DNA of 64,000 bases from Parasponia andersonii (Eukaryota; Streptophyta; Magnoliopsida; Rosales; Cannabaceae). Made by a program: the position numbers and the translations under genes. The notes beneath the pieces are model-generated. The model was not told the DNA's origin. It ran no database searches and was given only the letters and a program-made list of their open reading frames with translations. Below, in pieces: positions 1-13,247 of the stretch (positions are counted from its first letter, which is position 1; every line of letters begins with the position of its first letter). The stretch spans positions 143,639-207,638 of the forward strand of contig JXTB01000483.1 of assembly GCA_002914805.1 (NCBI GenBank), in the 5' to 3' direction.

Positions 1-640
1 GATTGAAAGATTGTGGTTTAAAAGACAGTAAAACTAGAATCTGCTGATAGGCTATAAGAGGTATTAGATCTATTCTCTTTGTTTATTCATATTTGCTATG
101 AATTAATACTATGCACTCATATAGTTAATTGTCTTAAGAAAGTTTTTGACTATTTTTGGGCCAATCTTATGCTGCAAAACATAGTTTTTTTTTTTTTGAA
201 AATTCAACACATAGCACATGTTGTATCTTAATAAAAATTTTCACTATTTATTAAGAATACATAAAAATATCACAACATAGCAATATTTCCATTTTTTTTA
301 CTTCAGCCAATTTTTTTTTTTTAAATTTTTCTCAAAATTCTCTTTTATTTTTACAAATTCAGGCAGCAATTTTGATTGGTTAATTGTTCTGATTTGTTTT
401 TTCTTTTTATAGGAATATCTCCTCCTTCAATTGAGTAAATGATTCTATTCTATTCACAATTTTTAAATCAGAATATACGTGAAAAAAAAGGAGACCAGAA
501 CTCCGCGAGTATACAGTAAAGGAACAAGGCTTTACCGTAGAGGATCCTAACACGTCCCCTGATCAAACACAAGAGCCACAAAACGAGACGTCTTCCCCAG
601 TCTACAGAAACAGCCGACAGTCAATCAAATCGAAAATACG
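1..640. other. upstream intergenic region of the M16 peptidase gene
   Basis: No coding signal was found. The stretch is AT-rich with several poly(T) and poly(A) runs in 190-330. The part nearest the gene (about 480-640) is less AT-rich and is the likely proximal promoter. Confidence 0.5.
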
Positions 641-646
641 TATAAA
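641..646 (+). promoter_or_regulatory. TATA box of the M16 peptidase gene
   Basis: TATAAA in the context cgTATAAAgg lies 59 bases before the ATG at 705. Transcription would then start near 670-675 with a short leader of about 30 bases. This is inferred from spacing only. Confidence 0.5.
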
Positions 647-704
647 GGAGTGCAAAGCAAAAAAGAGAAGAGGAAGAAGAAGTAGAAGGAAGGTGCACTC
701 AACA

Positions 705-3700
705 ATGGCGGTTGGGAAGGAACAAGTGGAGGAGATTGTGAAAGCTCGTACGGACAAGAGGGAGTACAGGAGGATTGTCCTCCCTAACTCTCTCCAGGTC
801 TTCCTAATCAGCGATCCTGATACGGATAAGGCAAGCTCATTCACTCGCTCCCTACTGGACTTTTCGATACTATTTTTGCTTGATTTCAGTCTTATTATTC
901 AATTTTCTTGTTAATATTACAGTGTGCTGCTTCCATGGATGTTCGTGTTGGCTCGTTCTTCGACCCCGATGGCCTCGAAGGCCTCGCCCATTTCCTTGGT
1001 AATTCTCTTCGATTTGTGCTTTTTCTGGTTGAAAATGACTTGTGCTTGGTGTTGATTTTTGTTTAATTCAGCTATTTCTGTATTTTTCATAGTTATGGAT
1101 TCACTGGTTTTGAAAATGGATGTTCTATGATGTATGAATTGTAATATGAAGAAGACTACAATGAATTGGGATTCGTGTCTAAATTTTTTATTAATTACTT
1201 CTAATAGCGAATATTTCTCATTTCATTTTCTATTTGCTGTGATAATTAATGTTTGTTACAATTGTGGACACTATTTGAACACTATTGTTGGATGGTGCAT
1301 TGAGAGGACCCCAAGGATTCACTTTTATTTATTTAATTTTTTTTGTTGTTGCAGAGCATATGCTGTTTTATGCTAGTGAAAAATATCCTGTTGAGGACAG
1401 TTACTCAAAGTACATCACTGAGGTGCTTACTCTCTTAATTCGTAGAAAGTTTTCGTTCTATTTCAATGCCTCTATATTTTATTTTTCAAAATGATATCAC
1501 TTTTATATTGACTAATTAGAAGTAATTATTTAAGAGAATTGAAAGTAGGCATAACTGCAGATCACTGATGTCCAAGTTTTTTTCAGATTTTGAAGTTTCT
1601 TAAGCACTAGGATTTTAGTTTTGATTTTAATTTTGTTCCCCATAATGTTGCTTGTTAGGCTGCTCGTCATTTAGGTTTTGGTTTATTTAATGTTATTGAT
1701 CTTCCTGTTTGGGTGTTTAGTGACTGTGATCAGTGGTCGGAGGTTTAGTGTTGTTGTCTCTCGTTTTTGAGCCTTCTGTTTGTTCTCTCTCCTGTTTCCT
1801 TAATAAAATATCCAAAAATTGAAAAAAAAATTAATGGAAAATTGGAAGTAACAATAAAGAGCAGGCGTCAAAGCCGGAGTAGGGTATATACTTGCTAGCG
1901 TAGGGGCCATCTTTCTTGCAAAAAGTACTCATTAGTTGCTTAGTCTGTATAGTTAACGTGTGAGAAAATAGGTGGGTGGGTTAAGGAAAATTAATACTTA
2001 CAATAAATACCTTAAGTGTTCAGTGGGAACATATATAAACATGCGTGTCTGTATGTGTGAAGCAGATTGTCGTAGACAGTACTCTCTCTTTCTCTCTCTC
2101 ATATTATTTTTTCGTGGGTTGTTATTACTACTATTATTATTGTTATTTTAGTTAGATTTCTTACTCGTATCATTTACATGAGCTCTTAACATATGGATAC
2201 ATCTTATATACATAAGTTTTCTTTTAGTGGACATGTGTGCATAAGTGCTCATCTAATTTAACCAACTGATCTTCTTCTTTCTTTCTTTCTTGCTTTTTTT
2301 GTTATTTTTTATTTTTTTTATAATTCTCTTTATGGGTTGTCTTCTTGAAAAAAAGCACGGGGGCAGCACCAATGCTTTCACAGCCAATGAGAGCACCAAC
2401 TATTATTTTGATGTGAATGCTGATTGTTTTGAAGAAGCTTTGGACAGGTTGATGCTTCTATCATTTTCTCTTTGTTCTTAGTTTTGTCTGTGCAATCATG
2501 GTAATAGTGATCTAGAAGTATCTCTGTGGTTTATCTTCAGATTTGCTCAGTTCTTTATCAAACCTCTGATGTCAGCTGATGCTACTACGAGGGAAATCAA
2601 AGCTGTTGATTCTGGTTAGCTAATATGTTCTGATCACATTCAATCTTCGATTTCTTTTTGCATTAATTATTATTGTTATAATGTTTTTTGGTAAGCAATG
2701 TTAATGCCTGATGGCTGATAGATAATTTCTGCGTGCTTCTGTATGTTTCAGAAAATCAGAAAAACTTATGGTCTGATGCTTGGAGAGTCAGCCAGGTATT
2801 AGTTTTTGCCCTTGATCTTGATTCTTTATGAAGTCTTTCTATGACATTGGAAGGTGCCGGATATACTCTGTTAGTGCTGATATCTGTATTTTCACCTGTA
2901 TGTAGTTTAATTTGGTTTGGTTTAGTTTACTTATACTTTTTTTTTTCCGTCTGCATCTCAAAATGGGCGTATGTACAGTAATGGTAGATATTCTAAATAG
3001 GTTGTCAAAGTCTTTTCAATATATATATGCTTTTGCTGCTGTCAAAACAATGCTTGTTTAAGACAATAAAGATGGACTGCCATTTTGATATTAGATGGAA
3101 ATCAGGCTAGCTAATGCTGTTGAATTTCTTGGTGTATCCTTGAAAAGTGGCCAATTCATGGATTGGTTTCTACGATGAGAAATGATTGTCTTTTTCTAAA
3201 GTAAAGTTGTGCTTTTCATGTCCACAGCTGAGCATGATTATCTGGTATTTATATTGCTTTTAACGAATTGGTTAATCTATTATCTTTTTAGAAGATAATA
3301 AGCCGTTTAAGGCTATTACAGAATTGCACTTGAACTTCAAAGGTTGGCTATTTCTTAATTTGAACAAGTGATGCTATGTGAAATTTACTGACAATGTGGC
3401 TGGGTGCAGCTCCAGAGACATTTGACTTCGGAGAGTCATCCATTCCACAAATTCAGTACAGGTACAGATTTTGGCTTGTTGCTTACAAACAATGTTTTAT
3501 TGATTTAAATTTGAAAACAACCATTGGCATAACCAGAGGTGGAACCAGAAATTCATTTGATTGGGAGCATTAACGATTTAGGCCAAATTTGTTTTTTCTT
3601 GAAAGTCTTTTTTTTCCTATTTCCCCCATTTTTCTTTTTTCTTTTTTCTTTCTTCTTTCTATATGTTTTTGTCCTTTTACTATATAAATTAGCCAACAAT

Positions 3701-6700
3701 TGAATTTCTAAAATTAACGTAGGTTAACAAAATTTGTAAGCGTAAAACCGGCTAGGAGGTTTTTTTGCTGAACCTAAAGAATGGTGTAGTCATTTCTAGT
3801 AAAGTAGATATTTTTGTAGAGACATATTTGAATTTTATAAAAAAATTCTATGCAAATTTTGGACACCCAAAATCCAGTGGGGGCATAAGCCCCTCCTTTT
3901 GCCCCCACCAACCTTTGCCCTTGTGTGTAACCTAGTTAAATGTTTGGAGGATTTCTTGTTCTCTTCAGACTTTTTGACCACTTTGATACTTTATGTTTAA
4001 GGGAAAGCAATTTTACCATGGAAATACATAGTGTTTTTTACGAAGTCTTTTGAGCTGCGTGCCAGCTGGTGACATTTTTAATATGTTTATTTAGGAATTA
4101 ATGTAATATCATTTGTTGTATTTTTCATTTTCGTTTTCCTGCTGTATCTTGTACTGCTTGTGTGTTAGTTTCATTTCCTTTAGTAGCATTTATAAAATTC
4201 CATAAGACTAGTCTTATAAGAAAACATTGTTGGATCTGATTCGAAACGTCTACCAGTTCTTACATTTTCCATTTTGTATAGGGAACTGGGACACTTTGGA
4301 GGTCCGTCCAAAAGCAAAAGGATTGGATACCAGACATGAGCTTATTAAGCTTTATGAAGAAAACTATTCAGCCAACCTCATGCATCTGGTTGTATATTCA
4401 AAGGGTTAGTAACTAAGTTTCGTATAATAAGTATGGCACCATAGCATGAGTAGTTTTATTGAGTATTTTACAATTATGGTACTTGCATCATACATCTTGT
4501 CAGATAACCTTGACAAAATCCAAGCCCTTGTGGAGGAAAAGTTCCAAGATATTAAAAACACAGATCGCAGTAGCTCCTGTTTTCCTGGTCAGCCTTGCAC
4601 ATCAGAACATCTACAGGTATGATTGCTGCTGATTTTCTTATCTGAAGGGTTGCACAGCACACTTTTAGAAAGCGTGGATGACAAAATTAGGCTATGATTA
4701 ATTTTGGTGTCTTTTTGTTTTGTGCTTTTGTTACAGATTCTTGTTAAAGTTGTCCCGATAAAGCAAGGTCATAAGTTGAGAATTGTATGGCCCATTACTC
4801 CAGAGATTCACCATTACAAGGAAGGGCCTTGCAGGTATCTTGGTCATCTTATTGGCCATGAAGGAGAAGGATCTTTGTTTTACATCTTAAAAACATTGGG
4901 TGCGTCTTGTGTATTCCTTATGTGTCTTAGATTGCAGTTTCCCCCTTCTCTGGCGCCCCCGCCCCCCCCCCCCTTCTATTTTTATTTTTGTTAAGGTTGA
5001 TTGTAATCTGATTTCTGTCTGCATGGAAGTTTTACACTGTTTTTTCCTGCTTGATTGATCTTGTAATAACATCATAGAATTCCTTATTTGTGATGGGAAC
5101 CATTAAAAAAAAAAATTTCTTCACTCCCATGTTTGTCAAAATTTATTTTCCAAGATGCCGTGTTCTTATTCAACCTTTATATTTTTCGTTTTACTGGTCC
5201 CTTCCATTTTTCTTTTTGTTGCTTTTTCTCCCTGTTTGGTCCATGCTGCTCATTTGTTTTGTCTCGACTCTGCGCTTTATTATTCTTAAGTTACATAAAC
5301 TATGGAGGTTAGGTTTAAACGTTAGATTTGAAAATATGAGGTGGAAATGGGAATAATTTGATCAACTTGAAGGTGAAAGCTTTATATCTGTGGTAATTAA
5401 GGTTCAATTATGATAAACAAGAGGAAATTGGTTTGGGGATTCTGTAGTTTGGGCAATTTAATTTTCTGTACTAGCTGAAAATGTGGATTATTAAAGATGG
5501 TGCAAACTGTAGAAAATGGAGCAGTCGAACACTATGGGAAGCTGTGCAAGTTTCAGAACTGAATTGGTTGGGCAGGTTCAGATTGGAGGAAATTCCATTA
5601 ATTGAAATGCTCAGTGAAATGGAAAAACTCATAAAAACTTTTGCCAACTTTTGTTTTTTGTTAGGATGGCTGCATTACTGTGTGTAATTGATAGTCCAAC
5701 ATCGACCTGATTCATTTGCTTTTGAAAACACTGCAGGATGGGCGACTGGTTTGTCTGCAGGTGAAGGGGAATGGTCTTTGGAGTTTTCTTTCTTTAAAGT
5801 AGTGATTGATCTTACTGATGCTGGTCAAGGTTCAATCTCTCTCCTTTATGTTTTATTATTATTAGTCTTTGGTGTGGTTGGGGGAGACCTGTCCTTGGTG
5901 CCAGGCTTTTCAACTTTTGCAATGTTAATAGTGAGTTTGTCTGATTTATATCATTTTCAGAGTGGTTGGGAAATTTATCAACACGTAACCTGAACTCTTT
6001 TGTTTTGTTTTGTTTTTTGTTTGGGGGGACCATCATGGATTTCTTTCAATTGAACTGCAGAGCACATGCAAGATATAATAGGTTTGCTTTTCAAATACAT
6101 TGCCCTACTACAGCAGTCTGGTGTTTGCGGATGGATATTTGATGAGGTATGCATTTGCAATAGTGTATTCTAAATTTTTCATAGTGCGCAGAGTTTTTGG
6201 TATACATTTTGTGTTTTTGCATCCAAAGTTGTCCTTGTTCTTTTAAAGTTTCTGAGATGTTTTCTTAATTTAATGAAGCTAGCAGCTGTTTGTGAGACAA
6301 AGTTTCATTATCAGGACAAGATTCCTCCAATCGATTATGTTGTCAATATTTCAACCAATATGCAGGTATTAGGCAGTTTTTTAATTTTTTGTTAGTTCTC
6401 TATGACATGTATATCTTTTAAACAAATTGTTAAGATGGTGAGTTAGAATTTGTTTATAAGGCGTGAAAATTTATGTTGAAGACGGTGTTGTTTCAAATTA
6501 GATTGATTACAAAATGACAATATGGTTTCATTTCACATAAAGGTTATGTTTCAAACCAAGAAAAATGCTAGATCTTCAAAGGATAAAGCATCATTATTTT
6601 TTAGTTGGTTATAAGCTAGTAGGCATCACTCTTTCCTTTGTCCTTCCTGCTGGTTTTTCAGATGAGATCAGAGATGAATGAGATGCTAGCATACCNCCTA

Positions 6701-9700
6701 TGAATAATAGTTTTCATTTCTTATGAAATTAAAAATAAAAAATTCATGAAGATAATCAATATCATGAAGTCAATTAAAAATAAAAAATCCATGAAGATAA
6801 TCAATATCATGAAGTCAATTAAAAATAAAAAATCCATGAAGATAATCAATATCATAAAGTCACATTTAATCAGTTGGATTATAGTCTATCTGAATAATGG
6901 AATGAAGCGAATGTGTGTTATATTAGAGCTCCGAATCACATATTTCCATCAAATCAGTATTTTATCCTTGGTGGTTTTCATTACTTAGCAGTTAGCAGTT
7001 TATATCATTGTCTAAAATTACCAGAATTCACTTTGACGGGTTTGGACAATGTGATACTAGCATTTGTATTCTAGGTAAAGCATTTTTTTGGCTTCTTGTA
7101 TGATGGTTTTAAACGATTGACAGCTATATCCCCCAAAAGATTGGCTTGTGGGTTCATCATTGCCCTGTAAATTCAGTCCGAGCATTATTCAAAATGTGCT
7201 GGATGATCTTTCTCCAAACAAAGTGCGGTAAGAAAATCTCTGTTTACATATTTAACTTAGTAATTATGAACCTTAAACCATGCCCATGCACTACTTTGGA
7301 TTTGTTCTTCAAATTTGTTTTAGACCTTTTGTCTTATTGCAAGTTACATCGTCTTCTTTAAGTTGATGATATGATTGATTTGGTTATTTAGTGAACTGAC
7401 TAGAGTTAGTCTGGATATGCAATGGACTCGAGTTAATGAACTTGGCTGAACTATGTAATACAGTGCAGTATTGTCTCTCGGAATTCTGTCTGTTGATTAA
7501 ACTCTGGTAGATTTTGTAACATTGGTTCCACTTGGCAGAATTTTCTGGGAGTCGAAGAAATTCGAAAACCATACTGATTTGGTTGAGCCATGGTATCGAA
7601 CTGCTTATTCCATTGAGAAAATTACTAGCTCCATGATTCAGGTTTGTTTTTGGTCTTACGTGATTTTATTATATTCAGTGATGTAAAGTCAACATGGCAA
7701 TATTCGACGGTATAAAGTTGAAATGCCATGGTATGGATCTCCTTGTGCCATTGAGATAATTAAAACTTGTTTTGATGCTCTCTTTTCGAACTCAAGTTGG
7801 TAATTTTACGGATATTTTAGTTTCTTTGGGGAAATCTTCAAAATCTTATTGCAGGAATGGATGCTTTCTGCTCCTAATGGTGATCTGCATCTGCCAGCCC
7901 CTAATGTCTTCATCCCAACTGATTTGTCAATTAAGAATGAGAATGAGGAGGTAATTAGCATATCAAAAAATCTATTATAAAGTCGATGCAATGGTTATTC
8001 TTTCTCATGCAATTGGCTTTTTCAAACAGGTCAAATATCCGATTCTCTTAAAAAAGTCACCGTATTCAACATTATGGTACAAACCTGATACGGTGTTCCG
8101 TACTCCCAAAGCTTATGTTAGGATAGATTTCAGCTGTCCCCATGCTGGTGACTCCCCGGAAGCTGAAGTTCTAACCAATATTTTTACGGAGTTGTTGATG
8201 GACTACTTGAATGAATATGGTAATATATCCATGTGAACTTAGGATTTGAACTTCTCTTTAAAAATTGTTGGTCCAACGGCATCAGCTGACCTATTTATAC
8301 TTTGTATTCATTGTCTTGTTGAAAAATTGCTTATTTGAGCACTTCTCTTTCAGCTTATTATGCTCGTGTTGCCGGTCTCAATTATGGAATAAACCACACA
8401 GACAGTGGTTTCCAGGTATCTTCTTAACTATGTGCTTTTAAGGTTAAAAGAAAAGAAAAAAAGAAAAGTAAATAAAGTCTAAACCTGTAATTTGCAAGTG
8501 AAAAATAGGTAAGAGATCAAGAATCATCATGTACTTGGGGTGTGAAGTACGATAGTCATTTGATGAAGTTCAGCAAAGTGAATTGAAACTTCACAAATGG
8601 AGAGGAATTTCTTATCTTTTGTTGTAAATTGTGAGAAGCTTTTGCTTGCGATTATGTAAGAATCTGACCTGAAAGTTTTTGAAGCTGTGAAAGTTGTTGG
8701 CAGTTTGTGCCAAAGCCAGATATACATTTTTTGCCTCATGTTCTCTTTAACTTAAGCTTTAGGGGCTTGTAATTACTTTTAACAAAATTTCTCATGTCTT
8801 TCTTTGGATGATACATCAAGTTCATCTTGTGCTTGTAACCATATAGCTTTTGTGTAGGTGACTCTAGTTGGTTATAATCACAAACTGCGGATATTACTGG
8901 AGACTGTGATTGGAAAAATTGCAAAATTCAAAGTGAAACCTGACAGGTTTTCTGTGATCAAGGTAAAGGTGTAGGCCTTTTATGCCTAACAATCTTCTCT
9001 AAATGCTACTTCATATTATTTTACTACATACTGACTTCTGTGCATCAGAATGAAACTTTGCTATGCTAGCACAGTCAAATTCGGAATAATAGACACTAGG
9101 ATGTTCATACTTAAAGAATTCAGAAATGCTGATTCATATTGGAAACATGTATCAATATGTAATCTGTCTTTAAGTTACTTATTTTTTTTCTCTTATCAGG
9201 AAATGGTGACAAAAGAGTACCATAATTTGAAGTTTCAACAGCCCTACCAACAGGCTATGTACTATTGCTCATTAATTCTGCAAGATCGCACCTGGCCATG
9301 GATGGAAGAACTTGAAATTCTTCCTCATCTGGAAGCTGATGATCTTGCTAAGTTTGTTCCTTTAATGCTTTCAAGAGCCTTCTTTGAGTGTTACATAGCA
9401 GGTTCTCATACTTTTACTTTTCAGTAGAAGTAACCTTAAACATATTCTTATTTGGGTTTTATAATACACATCCCAATCCCCCCGCCACCTTTTTTTTTTT
9501 CCAGGAAATATTGAACGCGGTGAAGCTGAGGCAATGATCCTGCACATTGAAGATGTTTTGTTCAAGGATTCAAATCCTATATGCCAACCTTTATTCCCAT
9601 CTCAGCATTTGACAAATAGAGTTATCAAGCTTGAAAAGGGCTTAAGTTACTTCTACCCTGTGGAAGGCCTTAATCCAAGTGATGAGAATTCTGCCCTTGT

Positions 9701-11205
9701 CCATTATATTCAGGTTTTGCTGTCTACATAAGAAACCAATTATCTAATGTACTTATGCTGCAAAATAAAAAATAAAAAATAAATCTCGTCTACATTGGGA
9801 ATTCTACTTTTCTTGCTAAAACAGGGATGATTAGGTTTTGATTCTAGAAATCCTAATCTCTCGATTCTGGATATAATATAAGTGATGAACCAATAAGTTT
9901 TCGGTATTATGTTTAGTTGAATGATACACTATTCCAAGTTCTCATATTGTTGCCCTTTTCAATCCTCTTGAAAATATAGGTTCACCGAGATGATTTTAAG
10001 CTGAATGTGAAACTTCAACTCTTTGCTCTCATTGCAAAGCAACCGGCCTTCCATCAGCTTAGATCAGTTGAGCAACTTGGTTATGTCACTGTCTTGATTC
10101 AGAGGTTTGGAAATAGTTTATTGTTCCTCAATTTTATACCTGCACATTCATTCGCTTCTCTTTTTGTTAAAAACAAAAATACAGAGAGAATAAAGAATTT
10201 GACATTTTCTAATGCAGGAACGATTATGGTGTCCGTGGAGTACAGTTCATTATCCAATCAACTGCAAAGGTATATGGCATGCTCATAACTTATATATGTT
10301 CGTTTTTTCTGTTACCATATTTCAAGAACTCTCTCTTGATTTTAACAGGGTCCAGCACAAATAGATTTGAGAGTGGAAGCATTCCTCAAGACGTTTGAGA
10401 ATAAACTGTATGAACTGACCAATGATGAATTCAAGGTGAGATTTTAAAACATTCTGTGAAAAATTAGGTCGGTATAGCATGTGTGGGCATAAGTATTTGG
10501 ACTGGGTCTTCTAGTCTTGTATATTCAAAATGCTCTTACAAGGATTGAAGGTTTATTGTTTTTAGCTTATTACCGGTCATTTTACAAGTGCTGTTTGAAG
10601 TTGAAATGCTTGACCCTTTTTGGCTGTAACATTATTGCTCAATTGATTGTTACACAGAGAAATGTAAATGCTTTAATTGATATGAAGCTTGAGAAACACA
10701 AGAACTTGAGGGAAGAATCTGGATTTTACTGGCGAGAGATTTCAGAGGGGACCCTTAAATTTGATCGGAGAGAATCGGAGGTAAGAACATACATTTGATG
10801 CCTAGAGGTGATCAAATTTCAATGTTTTTTTGGTTATATGTGAGACGCACTGTATTGAATCTATGCTTTAAGAACAGCAAGATTTTTTTGAAGGAACATG
10901 AACTGAACCAAGTGAAATAATGAACTCGTTTTTTCATTTCAATGGCGATGAAACAGGTTGCAGAACTAAAGCAGCTTACACAACAAGAACTAACAGATTT
11001 CTTCAATGAACATATCAGAGTCGGTGCACCTCATAAGAAGGGATTGAGTGTGCGAGTGTTTGGGAACCTTCATTCTTCTGACTACACAACAGATAAAAGT
11101 GAACCTGCACTACCCTGCGTGGTCAGAATAGATGATATTTACAGTTTCAGAAGGTCACGGCCACTTTACGGTTCATTCAGGGGAAGTTTTGGACATAAGT
11201 TGTAG
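705..11205 (+). CDS. insulinase-type (M16) zinc metallopeptidase, plant PXM16/IDE-like, 26 exons
   Basis: Predicted 967 aa, close to the roughly 970 aa of the Arabidopsis peroxisomal M16 protease. Exons: 705-830, 923-998, 1355-1422, 2356-2447, 2541-2614, 2752-2795, 3410-3461, 4282-4404, 4504-4616, 4737-4899, 5737-5829, 6061-6146, 6279-6365, 7124-7227, 7539-7641, 7855-7950, 8030-8219, 8354-8415, 8858-8962, 9200-9401, 9505-9713, 9980-10104, 10218-10269, 10349-10435, 10658-10780, 10957-11205. All phases join without a break. The inverted zinc motif HFLEH is residues 65-69, split by intron 2; the third ligand is Glu146, 77 residues after His69 as in human IDE. Substrate-side Arg784 and Tyr791 (in LRSVEQLGY) are present. 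The family cleaves short peptides inside a closed two-half chamber. The C-terminus is HKL, only a near match to a PTS1 signal, so peroxisomal location is inferred. Intron 1 has a GC donor. Confidence 0.95.
831..922 (+). other. GC-AG intron 1 of the M16 peptidase gene
   Basis: The intron begins gcaagc directly after the codon AAG and ends in ttacag. Joining 830 to 923 gives the family-typical DTDK-CAASM, and no GT donor nearby keeps phase. GC-AG introns are a minor but normal class in plants. Confidence 0.85.
1655..1836 (+). mobile_element. possible 3' tail of an L1-like LINE in intron 3
   Basis: One frame reads ARHLGFGLFNVIDLPVWVF, resembling the end of plant LINE RNase H domains (the AH-LA--AL motif and tail). 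It is followed by an untranslated stretch with aataaaatatcc and an A-rich end near 1820-1835. No target duplication was identified. Severely 5'-truncated if real. Confidence 0.35.
3530..3925. repeat. possible degenerate transposon remnant in intron 7
   Basis: The stretch starts with agaggtggaaccagaaattc and ends in a C-rich part with cagtgggggcataagcccc and gcccccaccaacc, unlike the surrounding AT-rich intron. Such text is familiar from repeats scattered in plant genomes, but no terminal repeats or target duplication were identified, so the class is open. Confidence 0.3.
6727..6861 (+). repeat. three copies of a 45-bp tandem repeat in intron 13
   Basis: The unit begins aattaaaaataaaaaat at 6727, 6772 and 6817, with a period of exactly 45 bases. 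The copies differ at only two or three positions, so the array is recent. It lies inside the intron between exons ending 6365 and starting 7124. An ambiguous base (n) at 6696 is just upstream. The period is a multiple of 3, so a 15-residue peptide repeats in one frame by chance. Confidence 0.95.
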
Positions 11206-11760
11206 AGCCTAGAATCAACAAGAAAACTGGGAAGTGTGCATATGGAATCTCCCCCATTTCAACTTGGCAAAAAGTAGAGTACTGATGGCCCATCTCAACA
11301 AGCCAAAATATTGTACTAGAAGTCATTTAGAAAGTAAATCTTATTCAAGGATTTTACTGGGTCAGAATGGCATTTGTTCTTGGCGTTGTTAGAATAGGCA
11401 TTTCATTTTCGACTCTTTTTGGTGGCTAGACTATCACTTGCTAGTTGCTACTCCATAAATGTTTCCATATCTGCATGGGGGTCCCTGGCTAGCAATAGAA
11501 AATAAAACTATCCTAAGCAGTATATTGATTTGGGAATAATAATGTTGATCTCTAAGCCCATTTCTTATTGGAAAATGACAATTTTAAAACATAAAGTAGT
11601 GAAAATTCGTTTTCAGATTATGGTTTGTGTTAAATCTCATAGGCCATTCAGCTTGCGTGCAAAGCGTCCCTTTGATCCCCACATTTTTATCTCAGCCGCG
11701 ATCAAATTGATCGCGGGGAGAGAGTGCTATTGCACAAATCATTAGAACTTGACTGATTAA
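11206..11760 (+). other. 3' UTR and downstream flank of the M16 peptidase gene
   Basis: A candidate poly(A) signal AATAAA lies near 11500 in gaaaataaaact. The region to about 11695 is repeated at 24310-24390 and 29383-29825 as part of the partial gene duplication. Confidence 0.6.
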
Positions 11761-12165
11761 AGGATACTTAGAGTAATCAACATTTATCCTTGTAACCTTA
11801 TAATTGTTGGTTATTGTGATTTGGGCAATAGCACTTTTACCTATAATAATGAACTAAATAAATGTTGGAAAAAAAATGCTAAATTACTTTGGGGACAGAT
11901 CTTGTGTGTTACGTTTGCTTAAATGTACAATGTTTCTTAAATAGTCTGAACCTTTATAGAGTCCTTAATAGTCGATGGGAAAATGGGTTAGGTGTAATGG
12001 CAAAATTGATGTCTAGATCATTCTTAAAAAGAAGGATGATGTGAGTCACGTTCTATGCATCTTTTTAGGAGTGCAATTTTAAATATTCTTATCACGATGT
12101 TTAAGTCCTTGACTGATTAAAGGATATTTAGAGTAATTAACATTTATTTAGTTCATATTATTTAT
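11749..12165. repeat. direct and inverted repeat pair in spacer
   Basis: A stretch of about 40 bases starting cttgactgattaaaggata at 11747-11790 recurs at 12109-12151 with few changes. A second piece, aatgaactaaataaatgtt near 11850-11870, is inverted relative to aacatttatttagttcat at 12139-12156. This mix suggests a small rearranged element rather than chance. No coding signal. Confidence 0.6.
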
Positions 12166-13247
12166 TGATTTCTAATGAGAAAATAAAGAGCGATAAGAAT
12201 ACTCTTTTTCTCGCTCTTTTTATTACTCTCTTTTCTCTATACATGATGTGAAAAGTGGAATCCACATCTTAATTACGATATGAGAATATCACAGACCTCC
12301 TAACTAAAACTCGTTTTAGTGAATAGAAACTCCAAATTTATGTTTGTGACATCATATCCTCTTACATTGTTTCATTCTTTTTATGGGATCAAGTCAAAAG
12401 ACTTGCTTTTTGTATATTTTCTCAGTCAAAAGCTATACTTTTCTTTGAAATGTACCTGAATCATGCATCTGAATCATTGCGTGATTGACGATTTTATATG
12501 GGCGATCCTACCAAATGAAAGTTGAAAGTATAGTTTTGCTTGCACCTGCACCCCGTTTCCTCTTCCCCTTCTTTTTTCTATTTAAATACTAGGAACCATA
12601 TCCATAGTATATATATATACTAGTTTGAGGCACGTACCATCCTATTGTTTCGGCTTATTAAATAAAAAATAAAAAATTAGAAAACTAAGTTTCAGCTTGT
12701 TAAAAAAATAAGCAAGGCGAGCAAAAGTTGACAAATAAAAATAAACTGAGTTTAATTTTATAAATTTATGTTAATTTAAATCGGTTAATTATTGATTTAT
12801 ATTAATCTGCACCTATACCTATGAGTAGTGTACCCTATTTCTTATATCACTGAAGGACAATAATGAAAATCCAAGCGAAGATGTAGACTCTATTTTTTTT
12901 TTCTTTTTTCTATTGCCTATTTAAAAATTATTTTTCATCTTATCTTATACTTTTATTTTTGAGAAATATAGGAATGTTATCTTCTACTAAATACTAAATG
13001 ATTTAGGAGATTTTCCTATAATATGAATTACAAACAATAATCATAATGCTATATATATATATTTTAAATAATATAATACTTTGACGAATTTAAAATATAA
13101 TTATAATATTATATATAACTAGAGAAGTTAAATGAGCCATAGTTGTGGCACATTTGTGCCTCATACCATGTTATGCATTGCCTGTTATATGTATGTGCCC
13201 GATTTCGTGCCGTAATCGTGTCGTTAACATGTCATTATTGTGTTTAT
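12166..13247. other. AT-rich spacer, no gene seen
   Basis: Reading both strands shows no coding signal, RNA gene or clear element. It contains a short (AT)n run near 13051-13062 and A/T homopolymers. Confidence 0.5.
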
